A DNA stretch of 64,000 nucleotides from assembly GCA_020025515.1 (NCBI GenBank), contig JAHHRZ010000001.1:62001-126000 (forward strand), given 5' to 3'. Both the position numbers and the translations under genes were made by a program. Origin of the DNA: Oscillospiraceae bacterium (lineage in GTDB: Bacteria; Bacillota; Clostridia; Oscillospirales; Oscillospiraceae). The notes beneath the pieces are model-generated. The model saw nothing but the letters and a program-made list of their open reading frames with translations. It was not told where the DNA came from and searched no databases. Below are positions 15,043 through 24,045 of the stretch, in pieces; positions within the stretch are counted from its first letter, which is position 1, and every line of letters starts with the position of its first letter.

Positions 15043-17613
15043 ATGAAGACGGTCATTATTGGTGCAGTGGCGGCCGGCACAAAAGCTGCCGCAAAGCTCA
15101 GACGGGAAGATCCGGATATGCAGGTGGAGATCTACACCAAAAGTTATGATATTTCCTATGCAGGCTGTGGCCTGCCCTATTATGTAGGTGGCAGCATCGA
15201 GACTCGGGAGGAGCTGATTGTGAACTCTCCCGCCAAGTTCACCTCCTTGACTGGAGCTTCGGTATTTACCGGAAAAGAGGCAGTTGCCGTAGATGCAAAG
15301 GCCAAGCAGATTCGGGTCCGTTCCGTTGCGGACGGTACTGAGGAGACTGTTTCCTATGACAAACTGGTGATTTCCACAGGTGCGGCTCCTGTAGTTCCCA
15401 AGCTGGAGGGGGTGTCCCGGGGCGGCGTGTTTGCTGTGCGCACCCCGGAGGATGCCATTGCGATCCGCAGCTACATAGAAAAGAATGACTGCAAAAATGC
15501 TGTTGTGGTAGGTGCCGGATTCATCGGTCTGGAAATGGCGGAGAACCTCCTGACACAGAAGCTGTCTGTTACCCTCATCGACATGGAAAACCAGATCATG
15601 CCCAATATCATGGACCCGGAAATGGCCGGCTTTGCCATGACCCATCTGATGAAGAAGGGGATCAGAGTCCTGCTCAGCACAGCGGTGCAGTCCATCGAGG
15701 GCGGGGAGAAGGCCACCGGTGTCCAGACCAGCGCAGGAAGAATTCCTGCGGATCTTGTGATCTTGTGCATCGGTGTCCGTCCCGCAACTGCGTTCCTCCA
15801 GGACAGCGGCATTGAAATGTTCAAGGGAACCATTGTGGTGGACGAATACCAGAGAACCAATCTGAAAGACATTTATGCGGCGGGTGACTGCGCCATGGTC
15901 AGAAACCGTGTGACCGACAAGCCCCAGTGGTCCGCCATGGGCTCCACTGCCAATATTACAGGCAGAGCCTTGGCCAAGACCCTGACCGGAACCGACACTC
16001 CCTATGCAGGCTGTCTGGGTACCGGTGTTGTGAAGCTTGCCCACGATTTGAACGCCGGACGTACCGGACTGACGGAGAAGCAGGCCAGAGAGGCCGGCTT
16101 CGACCCCGTTACCGTGATCAGCATTGCCGATGACAAGGCCCATTACTATCCCGATTCCGATGTGTTTGTCACAAAGCTCATTGCGGATAGAAAGACCGAA
16201 AGGCTTCTGGGCATCCAGGTCCTGGGCGCAGGTGCGGTGGACAAGATGACGGACATTGCCGTTGTCGGCATTTCTGCGGGGCTCAAGGTCCACGACTTTG
16301 ACGCCATGGACTTTGCCTATGCACCTCCGTTCTCCACGGCCATCCATCCTTTTGTCCAGGCCTGCTATGTGCTGGAGAACAAGATGAGCGGCGCTTTTGA
16401 GACCTTCACCCCCGTCCAGTATCAGGCAGGGGAAGCCAAGGGCTATCGTGTTCTGGATGTGCAGCCCCAGCCCAAGCTCTTCGGCGCTACCTGGGTGGAT
16501 CTGGGGAAGGTCAAGGGAGAGATTGAGGGAATCGGCAAGGAGGAAAAGCTGCTTCTGGTCTGTGCCAAGGGCAAGAGAGGCTATCTGCTTCAGAATCGCC
16601 TGAAGCACTATGGCTATATCAATACCAAAGTTCTGGAAGGCGGCGCCTTTCTGACCAACGTAAAGGTGGAACATCCTGTGGGGAAGCTGCCCGCCGAAGA
16701 AATCAAGCGGGTGAAGGGGCTGGGCTGCCTGCAGGATAAGCGTTATACAGATGTGTTCAATGTCCGCGTCATTACCAAAAACGGTAAGATCACGGCTGCG
16801 GACCATCGGGCTATTGCGGAGGCCGCAGACCGCTTCGGCAGCGGTGAGGTCACCATGACCACCCGGCTCACCATGGAGATCCAGGGCGTCAAATATGAAA
16901 AGCTGGATGAGGTGATGGCATTCCTAAATGAGCATAACCTCATTACCGGCGGCACCGGCTCTCTGGTGCGTCCCGTGGTTTCCTGCAAGGGTACCACCTG
17001 CCAGTATGGCCTCATTGATACCTACGGTCTCAGCGAAAAGATTCATGAGCGGTTCTATCTGGGCTATCACCATGTGGTCCTGCCTCATAAGTTTAAGATC
17101 GCCGTGGGTGGCTGCCCCAACAACTGCGTAAAGCCCGACCTCAACGATTTGGGCATTGTGGGACAGCGCAAACCCATGGTAAACTTGGACAAGTGCCGTG
17201 GGTGTAAGGTCTGCCAGGTGGAGAAGAACTGTCCCACCAAGGCTGTGGACATGGAAAATGGAAAGATCAACATTCATGCAGACTGCAACAGCTGCGGACG
17301 CTGCATGGGCAAGTGCCCCTTCGGTGCCATTTCCTTCTATGCAGACGGATACAAAATCTACATTGGCGGCAGATGGGGCAAGAAGGTGGCTGCCGGTCAG
17401 CCTCTGAGCCGGATCTTCACCTCTGAAGAAGAGGTCATGAATGTGGTGGAGCGGGCAATCCTCTTCTTCCGCAGTGAGGGCATCACCGGCGAGCGCTTTG
17501 CGGATACCATCAAGCGTTTGGGCTTTGACTATGTGGAAGACAAGCTTCTCAATGATGAGATTGACAAAACCACCATCCTGGAAAAGAAGGTAACAGGCGG
17601 CGCTACATGCTGA
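15043..17613 (+). CDS. Fused FAD oxidoreductase / rhodanese-like / sirohaem reductase / ferredoxin protein
   Basis: 856 residues, start ATG behind AAAAGGAG. Residues ~1-450 are a CoA-disulfide-reductase-like FAD/NAD(P)H domain: GAVAAGTKAAAKL, the redox Cys in SYAGCGLPYY, GAGFIGLEMAE, and YAAGDC. Residues ~455-550 resemble a rhodanese domain with CAKGKRGY in the active-loop position. Residues ~555-720 are a sulfite/nitrite reductase unit with SCKGTTCQYG and GGCPNNC for the sirohaem-coupled 4Fe-4S cluster. Residues ~720-780 hold two ferredoxin motifs (CRGCKVCQVEKNCP, CNSCGRCMGKCP). It should move NAD(P)H electrons through flavin and Fe-S centres to sulfite, nitrite or a related substrate. Confidence 0.85.
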   Translation: MKTVIIGAVAAGTKAAAKLRREDPDMQVEIYTKSYDISYAGCGLPYYVGGSIETREELIVNSPAKFTSLTGASVFTGKEAVAVDAKAKQIRVRSVADGTEETVSYDKLVISTGAAPVVPKLEGVSRGGVFAVRTPEDAIAIRSYIEKNDCKNAVVVGAGFIGLEMAENLLTQKLSVTLIDMENQIMPNIMDPEMAGFAMTHLMKKGIRVLLSTAVQSIEGGEKATGVQTSAGRIPADLVILCIGVRPATAFLQDSGIEMFKGTIVVDEYQRTNLKDIYAAGDCAMVRNRVTDKPQWSAMGSTANITGRALAKTLTGTDTPYAGCLGTGVVKLAHDLNAGRTGLTEKQAREAGFDPVTVISIADDKAHYYPDSDVFVTKLIADRKTERLLGIQVLGAGAVDKMTDIAVVGISAGLKVHDFDAMDFAYAPPFSTAIHPFVQACYVLENKMSGAFETFTPVQYQAGEAKGYRVLDVQPQPKLFGATWVDLGKVKGEIEGIGKEEKLLLVCAKGKRGYLLQNRLKHYGYINTKVLEGGAFLTNVKVEHPVGKLPAEEIKRVKGLGCLQDKRYTDVFNVRVITKNGKITAADHRAIAEAADRFGSGEVTMTTRLTMEIQGVKYEKLDEVMAFLNEHNLITGGTGSLVRPVVSCKGTTCQYGLIDTYGLSEKIHERFYLGYHHVVLPHKFKIAVGGCPNNCVKPDLNDLGIVGQRKPMVNLDKCRGCKVCQVEKNCPTKAVDMENGKINIHADCNSCGRCMGKCPFGAISFYADGYKIYIGGRWGKKVAAGQPLSRIFTSEEEVMNVVERAILFFRSEGITGERFADTIKRLGFDYVEDKLLNDEIDKTTILEKKVTGGATC

Positions 17614-17647
17614 TGCAGCCGTGATCTTGTGTGATACCAAATAAATG

Positions 17648-17688
17648 CCGTCCTCTCGGATTCGATTCTGAGAGGACGGTATTTTTTT
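17648..17688 (+). terminator. Terminator of the reductase fusion gene
   Basis: CCGTCCTCTC / GAGAGGACGG, 10-bp stem, followed by A and seven T. Confidence 0.92.
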
Positions 17689-17708
17689 GAAAAAATTTTG
17701 TGTAAGCT

Positions 17709-17740
17709 TGTCACATTTTGGCTTTCTGGTGCATCTATAT
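17709..17740 (+). promoter_or_regulatory. Candidate ECF-sigma promoter of the envelope locus
   Basis: TGTCACATTTT (17709-17719) and GCATCTATAT (17731-17740) resemble the SigV-type pattern TGwAACwTTTT ... CGTCTA with similar spacing. The locus encodes a SigV-like factor, which makes self-activation plausible. An overlapping TATAAT at ~17737 could instead serve the housekeeping sigma factor, though it has no good -35 box. Confidence 0.4.
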
Positions 17741-17783
17741 AATAGAAAGTAAATTTGCCAGAGAACTTAAAGGAGAAACAACT

Positions 17784-19277
17784 ATGAAAACAATGTCCGT
17801 CCGTATCTTCGCTCTTGCGCTGGCTTTGGTGCTGCTGTTCAGCGTTGCAGGCTGTGCTAAAAAAGAGGCAGACATCGATCCCAAGGCTGTCGTGCAGTCC
17901 CTTTTGACCCAGGTGCAGTATGCAACGGAACTGTCTGCTGTGGGGGAGAATGCAGTTCTTTATTTTCCTGATCTGCCCCAAGGCACTACCATTGAGCTTT
18001 ACACCGGAAGCGGTTATTTTGCCGATGAAGTGGCCCTGCTGACACTGCCTAAGGCTTCCGACGGAAGCGCCGCCATGGAAGTGGTAAAAAAGCACCTGGC
18101 AGAGCTTCGCAACCAGTTTATGAACTATGTGCCCGAAGAAGTGGGAAAAATCGACAACGCCATAACCCGTCAGGTGGGCCCGTATCTTTTCCTGTGCATC
18201 ACCAATGATACCAAAAATGCCAATCAGGTTCTGGAACATATGTCTGAGGCCTCCAATTCCAAGCCTGCCACCAGTGAGTCTCAGCCTGCACCGGATGTTT
18301 TCAGCAGCCCTACCCAGACTTCTCCGGACTCTGCAGGGAACGCTCCCACTTTGAAGAGCAAGTCCGGCACCTACCATGACTATGGGACCGGTGCCATTCG
18401 GGTAGATGGCACCGCCTTTGAGCAGTACACCTATGTGGATGCTGCTGCCGAAGTCTATGCAGGTCTTGTGAATAAGGTTGCACAGGGATTGAAAGGAGAG
18501 ACAAAGGTCTATGATCTGGCGATTCCCACGGCCATTGGGGTTGTACTTCCCGATGATATAGCGGAAATTCTTCCCAGCAACAGCAACCAGGCAGAGGCCA
18601 TCGAGACCCTGTTTGCCAAAATGTCCGATGATGTAATCACGGTGAACTGCTTTCCCAACATGATGGCCCATCGGAACGAATATCTCTATTTCCATACAGA
18701 CTATCACTGGAACGGCCGGGGGGCTTACTATGCATACGAAGCCCTGTGCAAGGCCATGGGCGTAGAGCCTATCTCTCTGGATGAGCGGACAGAAAAGAAG
18801 TTTGACGGCTTCCTTGGCGTTCTGTACTGGCAGAACAGCGGCGAAGATCCCATTTTGAAGGAAAATCCCGACACTGTTTATGCCTATTATCCCAAGTCTG
18901 AGAATGCAACCATGAAGTATACGGATCAGGATGGCAACACCTATGACTGGGAAATCATTTCGGATGTATCTGACTGGGCAGCTTCTACCAAGTACAGCGC
19001 CTTTGCAGGTGCGGACAATCCATACGCAGTGTTCACCAACCCCGATGTCACCGACGGTTCTGTATGCGTGGTGGTGAAGGAGTCCTATGGCAACGCCCTG
19101 CTGCCTTATCTGGTGGACCATTACAGCACGATTTATGAGATCGACTACCGCTATTGGGATGGGGATTTGATTTCTTTCACAAAAGAGAAGAACGCAGATG
19201 ACTTGATCTTTGCCAATAACCTCACCATGATCGGCAGTAACTTCCTCATTGGAAAGCTGGCAAATATTATAAAGTAA
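17784..19277 (+). CDS. DUF4358-DHHW fusion lipoprotein
   Basis: 497 residues from ATG 17784 (AAAGGAG upstream). Signal peptide with lipobox SVAGC; the mature protein is anchored outside the membrane. Residues ~30-150 match DUF4358 (small extracellular domain of Clostridia). A Ser/Pro linker (~155-205) leads to a DHHW/AlgX-like SGNH domain with the triad elements FHTDYHW (Asp306, His308) and KESYGN (Ser434). By family, DHHW proteins act with MBOAT partners to acylate secreted polysaccharides. First gene of the locus, 12 bases before the MBOAT gene. Confidence 0.8.
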   Translation: MKTMSVRIFALALALVLLFSVAGCAKKEADIDPKAVVQSLLTQVQYATELSAVGENAVLYFPDLPQGTTIELYTGSGYFADEVALLTLPKASDGSAAMEVVKKHLAELRNQFMNYVPEEVGKIDNAITRQVGPYLFLCITNDTKNANQVLEHMSEASNSKPATSESQPAPDVFSSPTQTSPDSAGNAPTLKSKSGTYHDYGTGAIRVDGTAFEQYTYVDAAAEVYAGLVNKVAQGLKGETKVYDLAIPTAIGVVLPDDIAEILPSNSNQAEAIETLFAKMSDDVITVNCFPNMMAHRNEYLYFHTDYHWNGRGAYYAYEALCKAMGVEPISLDERTEKKFDGFLGVLYWQNSGEDPILKENPDTVYAYYPKSENATMKYTDQDGNTYDWEIISDVSDWAASTKYSAFAGADNPYAVFTNPDVTDGSVCVVVKESYGNALLPYLVDHYSTIYEIDYRYWDGDLISFTKEKNADDLIFANNLTMIGSNFLIGKLANIIK

Positions 19278-19289
19278 GAGGAATCAGAT

Positions 19290-20690
19290 ATGGTATTTAG
19301 CAGCCTGTTATTTCTGACCCTCTTTCTGCCCCTGACACTGATTTTCTACTATCTGCTGCCGGAACGCTTTAAAAATGTTCTGCTGCTGGCGGTGAGTCTG
19401 GTGTTCTATGCCTGGGGCGAGCCTACCCATATCATTTTGATGCTGGTGACCACGGTATATATCTGGTTCCTGACGATGATGATGGAGCGGTATATCCATC
19501 AGGGGAAAATCGGAATCGCCAGAATTTTGATGGTTCTGAGCCTGATTTTCAGTTTGGGAACGTTGGCTTATTATAAGTACTTTGGCTTTATTCTGGAAAA
19601 TCTGCCGTTTTTGCAGAAGCTGGCCCTGGAAGCTCCCGCCCTTCCCATTGGCATCTCCTTCTATACCTTTCAGGCGCTTTCTTATGTCATCGATGTGTAT
19701 CGGGGGGATGTGAAGGCCCAGAAGAGCTGGGTGAACTTTGCCATGTATATCAGCTTCTTTCCTCAGCTGATTGCAGGCCCCATTGTGCGCTATTCTGATG
19801 TACAGAATCAGCTGAAGCACAGAAACCATTCGGTGAAGAACTGCTATTTCGGCACCATCCGCTTTACCATGGGACTGGCCAAAAAGGTCCTTCTCGCCAA
19901 CCAGATCGGCAGGCTATGGGAGCAGATTTCCTCTATGCACCAGCTCAGCACCATGGGGGCCTGGCTGGGTGCGGTGGCATTCGCATTGCAGATTTATTTT
20001 GACTTCTCCGCCTACTCTGACATGGCCATCGGCCTTGGCCGGATGTTTGGCTTCCACTTTCCGGAAAACTTCCGCTATCCCTATGAGTCCAAAAGCATTA
20101 CAGAATTCTGGCGGCGGTGGCATATGACGCTGGGAACCTGGTTCCGGGAATATGTGTATATTCCCCTGGGCGGCAACCGGAAGGGAAAAGCCCGGCTGGT
20201 GATGAACCTCTTTGTGGTGTGGGCTCTCACGGGCCTGTGGCACGGGGCTGCATGGCAGTTCCTTTTCTGGGGCATATACTACTTTGTATTTCTCACCATG
20301 GAGAAGTTCTTTCTGCTGCGCTGGATGGAAAAATGGCCCGGTGTTGTCCAGCGCATCTATACTCTGCTGGTGGTGGTAGTGGGATGGGTCATGTTTGCCT
20401 GCCCCAATTTCGGAACAGCCTGGAATTTTTATAAGGCCATGCTGGGCATCGGGGTACCCTTTGCAGATCAAAGTGCTCTGTTTGCATTGACCGGAAACGC
20501 TTTGCTTCTGGTTATCCTGGTTCTGGGGGCAACGGAACTTCCCAAGCGATACGCTCGCAGAATTCGCTGTGCAATGAAGCCGGCCTGTTTTGAATGGCTG
20601 TCTTATGGAACGGCAGTAATTTTGCTGTGGGGTTCCATTGCCTTCCTGGTTGCGGATTCTTACAATCCCTTCCTGTATTTTCGGTTTTAG
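19290..20690 (+). CDS. MBOAT O-acyltransferase (AlgI/DltB family)
   Basis: 466 residues with ~10-11 membrane helices. MBOAT signatures are PIGISFYTFQALSYVIDVYRG-type text near residue 115, FWRRWHMTLGTWFREY-type text near 270, and the catalytic His318 in GLWHGAAW. AlgI-type proteins pass acetyl groups from the cytoplasm to an extracytoplasmic SGNH/DHHW partner that modifies exported polysaccharide. The flanking DHHW genes (17784 and 20700) are the obvious partners. The gene is nine bases upstream of the second DHHW gene. Confidence 0.93.
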   Translation: MVFSSLLFLTLFLPLTLIFYYLLPERFKNVLLLAVSLVFYAWGEPTHIILMLVTTVYIWFLTMMMERYIHQGKIGIARILMVLSLIFSLGTLAYYKYFGFILENLPFLQKLALEAPALPIGISFYTFQALSYVIDVYRGDVKAQKSWVNFAMYISFFPQLIAGPIVRYSDVQNQLKHRNHSVKNCYFGTIRFTMGLAKKVLLANQIGRLWEQISSMHQLSTMGAWLGAVAFALQIYFDFSAYSDMAIGLGRMFGFHFPENFRYPYESKSITEFWRRWHMTLGTWFREYVYIPLGGNRKGKARLVMNLFVVWALTGLWHGAAWQFLFWGIYYFVFLTMEKFFLLRWMEKWPGVVQRIYTLLVVVVGWVMFACPNFGTAWNFYKAMLGIGVPFADQSALFALTGNALLLVILVLGATELPKRYARRIRCAMKPACFEWLSYGTAVILLWGSIAFLVADSYNPFLYFRF

Positions 20691-20699
20691 GAGGTTCAT

Positions 20700-21827
20700 A
20701 TGAAACGGAACCGCTTTTTCTTCATGGTACTCTTTTTCTTTTCATTGTTTCTTCTTGCGGTATTTACCTTTCTGCTTCCGACAGAAGAATTTTCTCAGGT
20801 TGAAAATCGGGTTCTGGCCCAGAAACCTCATTTTTCCTTTCAGGAGATGAAAGATGGTCGGTTTCAGACCGGACTTTCCGATTTCCTCAGCGATCAGGTT
20901 CCTTTTCGCACCACATGGATCAAGGCCAATACAAAGGTGCAGAAGCTCACCGGGCGGAAGGAAATCAATGAGGTATATTTGGGAAAGGACCACTACTATT
21001 TTCAGAAGTTCACAGACCAGAGCTATTCCGCTTCCCGTATGATCGGTATTTTTCGGATGATTGAGGGCATGACCCAGAGGCAGTCTGTGCCTGTGACTAT
21101 GATGCTGGTTCCCAGCCCCGGAACGGTGCTTTCGGACAAGCTTCCCAGGAACGCACCATACTATAATGCAAATCTTGTGTATGACACGGCAAAACAGCTT
21201 CTTTCCTGCAAGGTTTTGGATCTGCGGGAAACATTCCGGGACCATGCGGCAGATACCCAGCTTTACTATCGCACAGACCACCACTGGACTTCCCAGGGGG
21301 CCTATCTGGCCTATGAGGAATATTGCAAGCTCATGGGTACAGAGCCTAAGCAGTATGATCTTCAGGAGGTTTCCGGGGATTTTTACGGAACCATCTATTC
21401 TAAGGTTCTGGACGGAGCGGCAAAACCGGATTCCATAATGGCGCCTGTGGATCTGCCGAAGATGCAGGTGGTGTATGACAATGGCACAGAGTCTCATTCG
21501 TTCTATCACGAAGAGTTTCTTCAAAAAAAGGATCAGTATGCTTATTTCTTCGGAGGAAACTGGGGCAAAGTGACCATAAAAACAGAGGCACCAACCAAGG
21601 AAAAGCTGCTGATTATCAAGGACTCCTTTGCAAACAGCTTTGTGCCCTACCTTCTGGGGGACTATGGGGAAATTACCATGGTGGATTTGCGGTATTTCAA
21701 AGGCAATGTGGAGGATGTGATTCAGGAAAGCGGCAGCACACAGATCCTGTTTCTCTACGAGACCTCTAATTTCCTGACGGATACGGGAATTGTGGGGCTG
21801 GAACCTCGTGGAAAAGCAGCACCTTAA
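20700..21827 (+). CDS. DHHW family acyl-transfer protein (AlgJ/AlgX-like)
   Basis: 375 residues with an N-terminal signal anchor (residues ~5-25). The family name motif is complete: DHHW at residues 193-196 in YRTDHHWTSQGAY, with the nucleophile Ser309 in KDSFAN. It should act outside the membrane with the MBOAT protein encoded just upstream, moving acyl (probably acetyl) groups to a surface polymer. GGAGG precedes the ATG. Confidence 0.87.
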   Translation: MKRNRFFFMVLFFFSLFLLAVFTFLLPTEEFSQVENRVLAQKPHFSFQEMKDGRFQTGLSDFLSDQVPFRTTWIKANTKVQKLTGRKEINEVYLGKDHYYFQKFTDQSYSASRMIGIFRMIEGMTQRQSVPVTMMLVPSPGTVLSDKLPRNAPYYNANLVYDTAKQLLSCKVLDLRETFRDHAADTQLYYRTDHHWTSQGAYLAYEEYCKLMGTEPKQYDLQEVSGDFYGTIYSKVLDGAAKPDSIMAPVDLPKMQVVYDNGTESHSFYHEEFLQKKDQYAYFFGGNWGKVTIKTEAPTKEKLLIIKDSFANSFVPYLLGDYGEITMVDLRYFKGNVEDVIQESGSTQILFLYETSNFLTDTGIVGLEPRGKAAP

Positions 21828-21847
21828 AATCAAATGAGGTGGTCATA

Positions 21848-22564
21848 ATGAAACACATGAACAAAATAGGAATCGTGATGCTGTTTCTTTTGGCGTTGCT
21901 GGCAGCCATCAACATCGTTCGGGAACTTTCTCCCCAAAAGGAGGAGCCACCGATTCGGGAGACTGAGAAAACGCAGTCCGTCATTGATTCCGCAGAAGAG
22001 AGCCTCCTGATTGGCGAGTCCCGCGTTGTGGGTCTTGCAGACTATGGAGACATGCATGGGGCACACTTTTTCTCCAGTGTGGGAATGACGGTTTATAATG
22101 CCGCAGAGGTTCGCATATCGGTTCCTAACGTGGGGAAAGTTCTATTGGAGGAGTTGCTTAATGGAAGGAAATATGATAAAATTTACCTCATGTTGGGCAT
22201 AAATGAGCTGGGTTGTCAGTTTCAGCAGACCGTAGAACAATATGAAAATCTGGTGAACCTGATTCAAAAGACACAGCCGGAGGCAAAGCTCTTTTTAATG
22301 GCGAATCTTCATGTGACCCAGGCTTGGTCCGACACAGATAAAACAATCAATAATCCGGCGATTGACCGCTTCAATGAAGCAATTTCCAGTTTGGCAGATG
22401 ACAAAACGGTGTTCTATCTGGATGCAAACAGTCTGTTTGATGATGAGACGGGTAGCTTGACGGAGCAGGAAAGTGCAGACGGTGTCCACCTGGTGGCCGA
22501 AGGCTATGGAAAGTGGGGACGCTGGCTGGAAGCGCAAACCGAGGAAGTACTCAGTGGCACATAA
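21848..22564 (+). CDS. Membrane-anchored SGNH/GDSL-type hydrolase or acyltransferase
   Basis: 238 residues from ATG 21848 behind GAGGTGG; an in-frame GTG nine bases earlier overlaps that ribosome site. One N-terminal membrane helix (~7-22). The SGNH blocks are weak but visible: LLIGESRVVG (GDS replaced by GES), MLGINELGC for the block III Asn, and the C-terminal DGVHL Asp/His pair. It probably adds or removes acyl groups on the same substrate as the MBOAT/DHHW proteins. Confidence 0.75.
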   Translation: MKHMNKIGIVMLFLLALLAAINIVRELSPQKEEPPIRETEKTQSVIDSAEESLLIGESRVVGLADYGDMHGAHFFSSVGMTVYNAAEVRISVPNVGKVLLEELLNGRKYDKIYLMLGINELGCQFQQTVEQYENLVNLIQKTQPEAKLFLMANLHVTQAWSDTDKTINNPAIDRFNEAISSLADDKTVFYLDANSLFDDETGSLTEQESADGVHLVAEGYGKWGRWLEAQTEEVLSGT

Positions 22565-22575
22565 GGAGAAAAACG

Positions 22576-23064
22576 GTGCTCGACGAGAGAGATTTTTTTG
22601 TAGAAAGTATCCGCCAGTGCGAAAAAAGTATGTATATCCTGGCGTTTGAAATTTTAAGGAATGAGGAAGATGCAGCGGATGTCATTCAGGAATCTATACT
22701 GAAAGCCTATTGCAGTCTGGACACCCTGAGAAATAAAAAGCAGTTTCGAGCCTGGATGATGAGCATTGTCCACAACACAGCCCTTGCGTTTCTGCGAAAA
22801 AATCGAAATACCGTAGATTTGGAATCGCAGGAGGAACCGGCTGCACCGGAAACGGACAGTGACACCAAAATCACGGTGTGGGAGGCCGTGCAGAGACTGC
22901 GGCTGCCGTATCGACTGGTTATTATCCTGTTTTATTACCAGAGTTGCTCTGTACAGCAGATTTCCACCATTACTTCCACACCGGCAGGTGCGGTGCGACA
23001 GCAGTTGTCACGGGGAAGAAAAATGCTTGCATCCATGCTAAACAGGGAGGATTTTGTGAAATGA
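22576..23064 (+). CDS. sigV: ECF RNA polymerase sigma factor, SigV-like
   Basis: 162 residues from GTG 22576 with AAGGAG upstream; ATG codons further back lie in the preceding gene. Region 2 is visible as the AFEILRNEEDAADVIQESILKA block and region 4 as the QRLRLPYRLVIILFYYQSCSVQQIS block with a C-terminal helix-turn-helix. The adjacent gene, overlapping by ATGA, encodes a DUF3298 RsiV-like anti-sigma factor, which assigns it to the SigV-RsiV type. In Bacillus and Clostridioides that pair answers lysozyme and drives peptidoglycan O-acetylation and dlt genes, matching the genes around it here. Confidence 0.85.
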   Translation: MLDERDFFVESIRQCEKSMYILAFEILRNEEDAADVIQESILKAYCSLDTLRNKKQFRAWMMSIVHNTALAFLRKNRNTVDLESQEEPAAPETDSDTKITVWEAVQRLRLPYRLVIILFYYQSCSVQQISTITSTPAGAVRQQLSRGRKMLASMLNREDFVK

Positions 23065-23945
23065 AACATCTTAAAAAGGAACTTTTGGAATCGGTGTCCC
23101 AGCAAGATGTTCAGGTACCGAAGCACGTACATGACAAAATTGAAGAGACCCTTGCCGGCCTTCCTCAGCGAGTGGCGAAGCCCAAGATCCATGTAATGAG
23201 GAAAATTGCGATCCCTGCTGCGGCCTGCCTGGCCTTTGTGTTTCTGGCACTGCTGCCAAATATCAGTATGGTTTATGCCAAAGCCGTGAATAAGATTCCT
23301 GTGCTGGGAGATTTGGCACAGGTATTTACCATTCGCAACTACGATTTTTCCAATGAAAACTATGAGCTGCAGGTAAGTGTTGCCAAGGTTGACGATAAGA
23401 AGAATCCCGAGGCAGGGGAGCACATCAATCAAAATATTGACCAGCTCACCAGTTCAGTGATTGAGCAGTTTTATCACGATATGGAACTTGCCAACGGCAA
23501 CGGACATGGCTCTATTCACATTGACTATGAGACCATGACCAATACGGAGCAATGGTACACCCTGAAACTGATGGTCACGGAGACCGCAGCCAGCAGCAAT
23601 ACTTACTATAAGTTCTATCATATCGACCGCACCACCGGAAATTATGTAACCTTAGAATCGCTCTTTGAACAAGAAGATTTTCAGATTCTGGAGCAGTGGA
23701 TCGTGGACGACATGAAGGCCCAGATGGAAGAAGATTCCAGCAAAACCTATTGGATCGAAGAGACTGCCCTGGGACAGACCCTTACAGCTCTGGATGAGGA
23801 CCAGAACTTCTATTTCAATGACAAGGGAAATCTGGTGATTGTCTATGACAAGTACGAGGTAGGCCCCGGTTTTATGGGCTGCCCGGAATTTGAAATTCCC
23901 CGAGAGGTATACAAAAGCCATCTACGGTATCAGCTGGGAAAATAG
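23061..23945 (+). CDS. rsiV: RsiV-like anti-sigma factor (DUF3298)
   Basis: 294 residues; ATG overlaps the sigma stop. An N-terminal cytoplasmic segment (~1-45) that would hold the sigma factor, one membrane helix (~48-68, IAIPAAACLAFVFLALLPN) and an extracellular domain whose second half matches DUF3298 (TTGNYVTLESLFEQEDF, FYFNDKGNLVIVYDKYEVGPG). In RsiV this domain binds lysozyme and exposes the protein to signal peptidase and RasP. No HxxxCxxC zinc anti-sigma motif is present, as expected for RsiV. The ~100-base gap after it holds a small hairpin without T tract. Confidence 0.82.
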   Translation: MKHLKKELLESVSQQDVQVPKHVHDKIEETLAGLPQRVAKPKIHVMRKIAIPAAACLAFVFLALLPNISMVYAKAVNKIPVLGDLAQVFTIRNYDFSNENYELQVSVAKVDDKKNPEAGEHINQNIDQLTSSVIEQFYHDMELANGNGHGSIHIDYETMTNTEQWYTLKLMVTETAASSNTYYKFYHIDRTTGNYVTLESLFEQEDFQILEQWIVDDMKAQMEEDSSKTYWIEETALGQTLTALDEDQNFYFNDKGNLVIVYDKYEVGPGFMGCPEFEIPREVYKSHLRYQLGK

Positions 23946-24045
23946 TCCGCAGTATAAAAAGCAAATTGCGGACAGTGCGGCAGAGACGGGAGCTGGAAGA
24001 TAGGGATACTTTCTGGAAACGCCCATATTAGGAGAAGATAATAAC

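Noticed and set aside
14983..16806. 607-codon minus-strand reading frame
   Set aside because: Shadow of the reductase fusion gene; low-complexity, no motifs, and it would run over the divergent promoter.
23946..24045. GTCCGCA / TGCGGAC hairpin between the anti-sigma and adenylation genes as a terminator
   Set aside because: Only seven base pairs with a 15-base loop and no T tract; the genes on both sides are treated as one locus.
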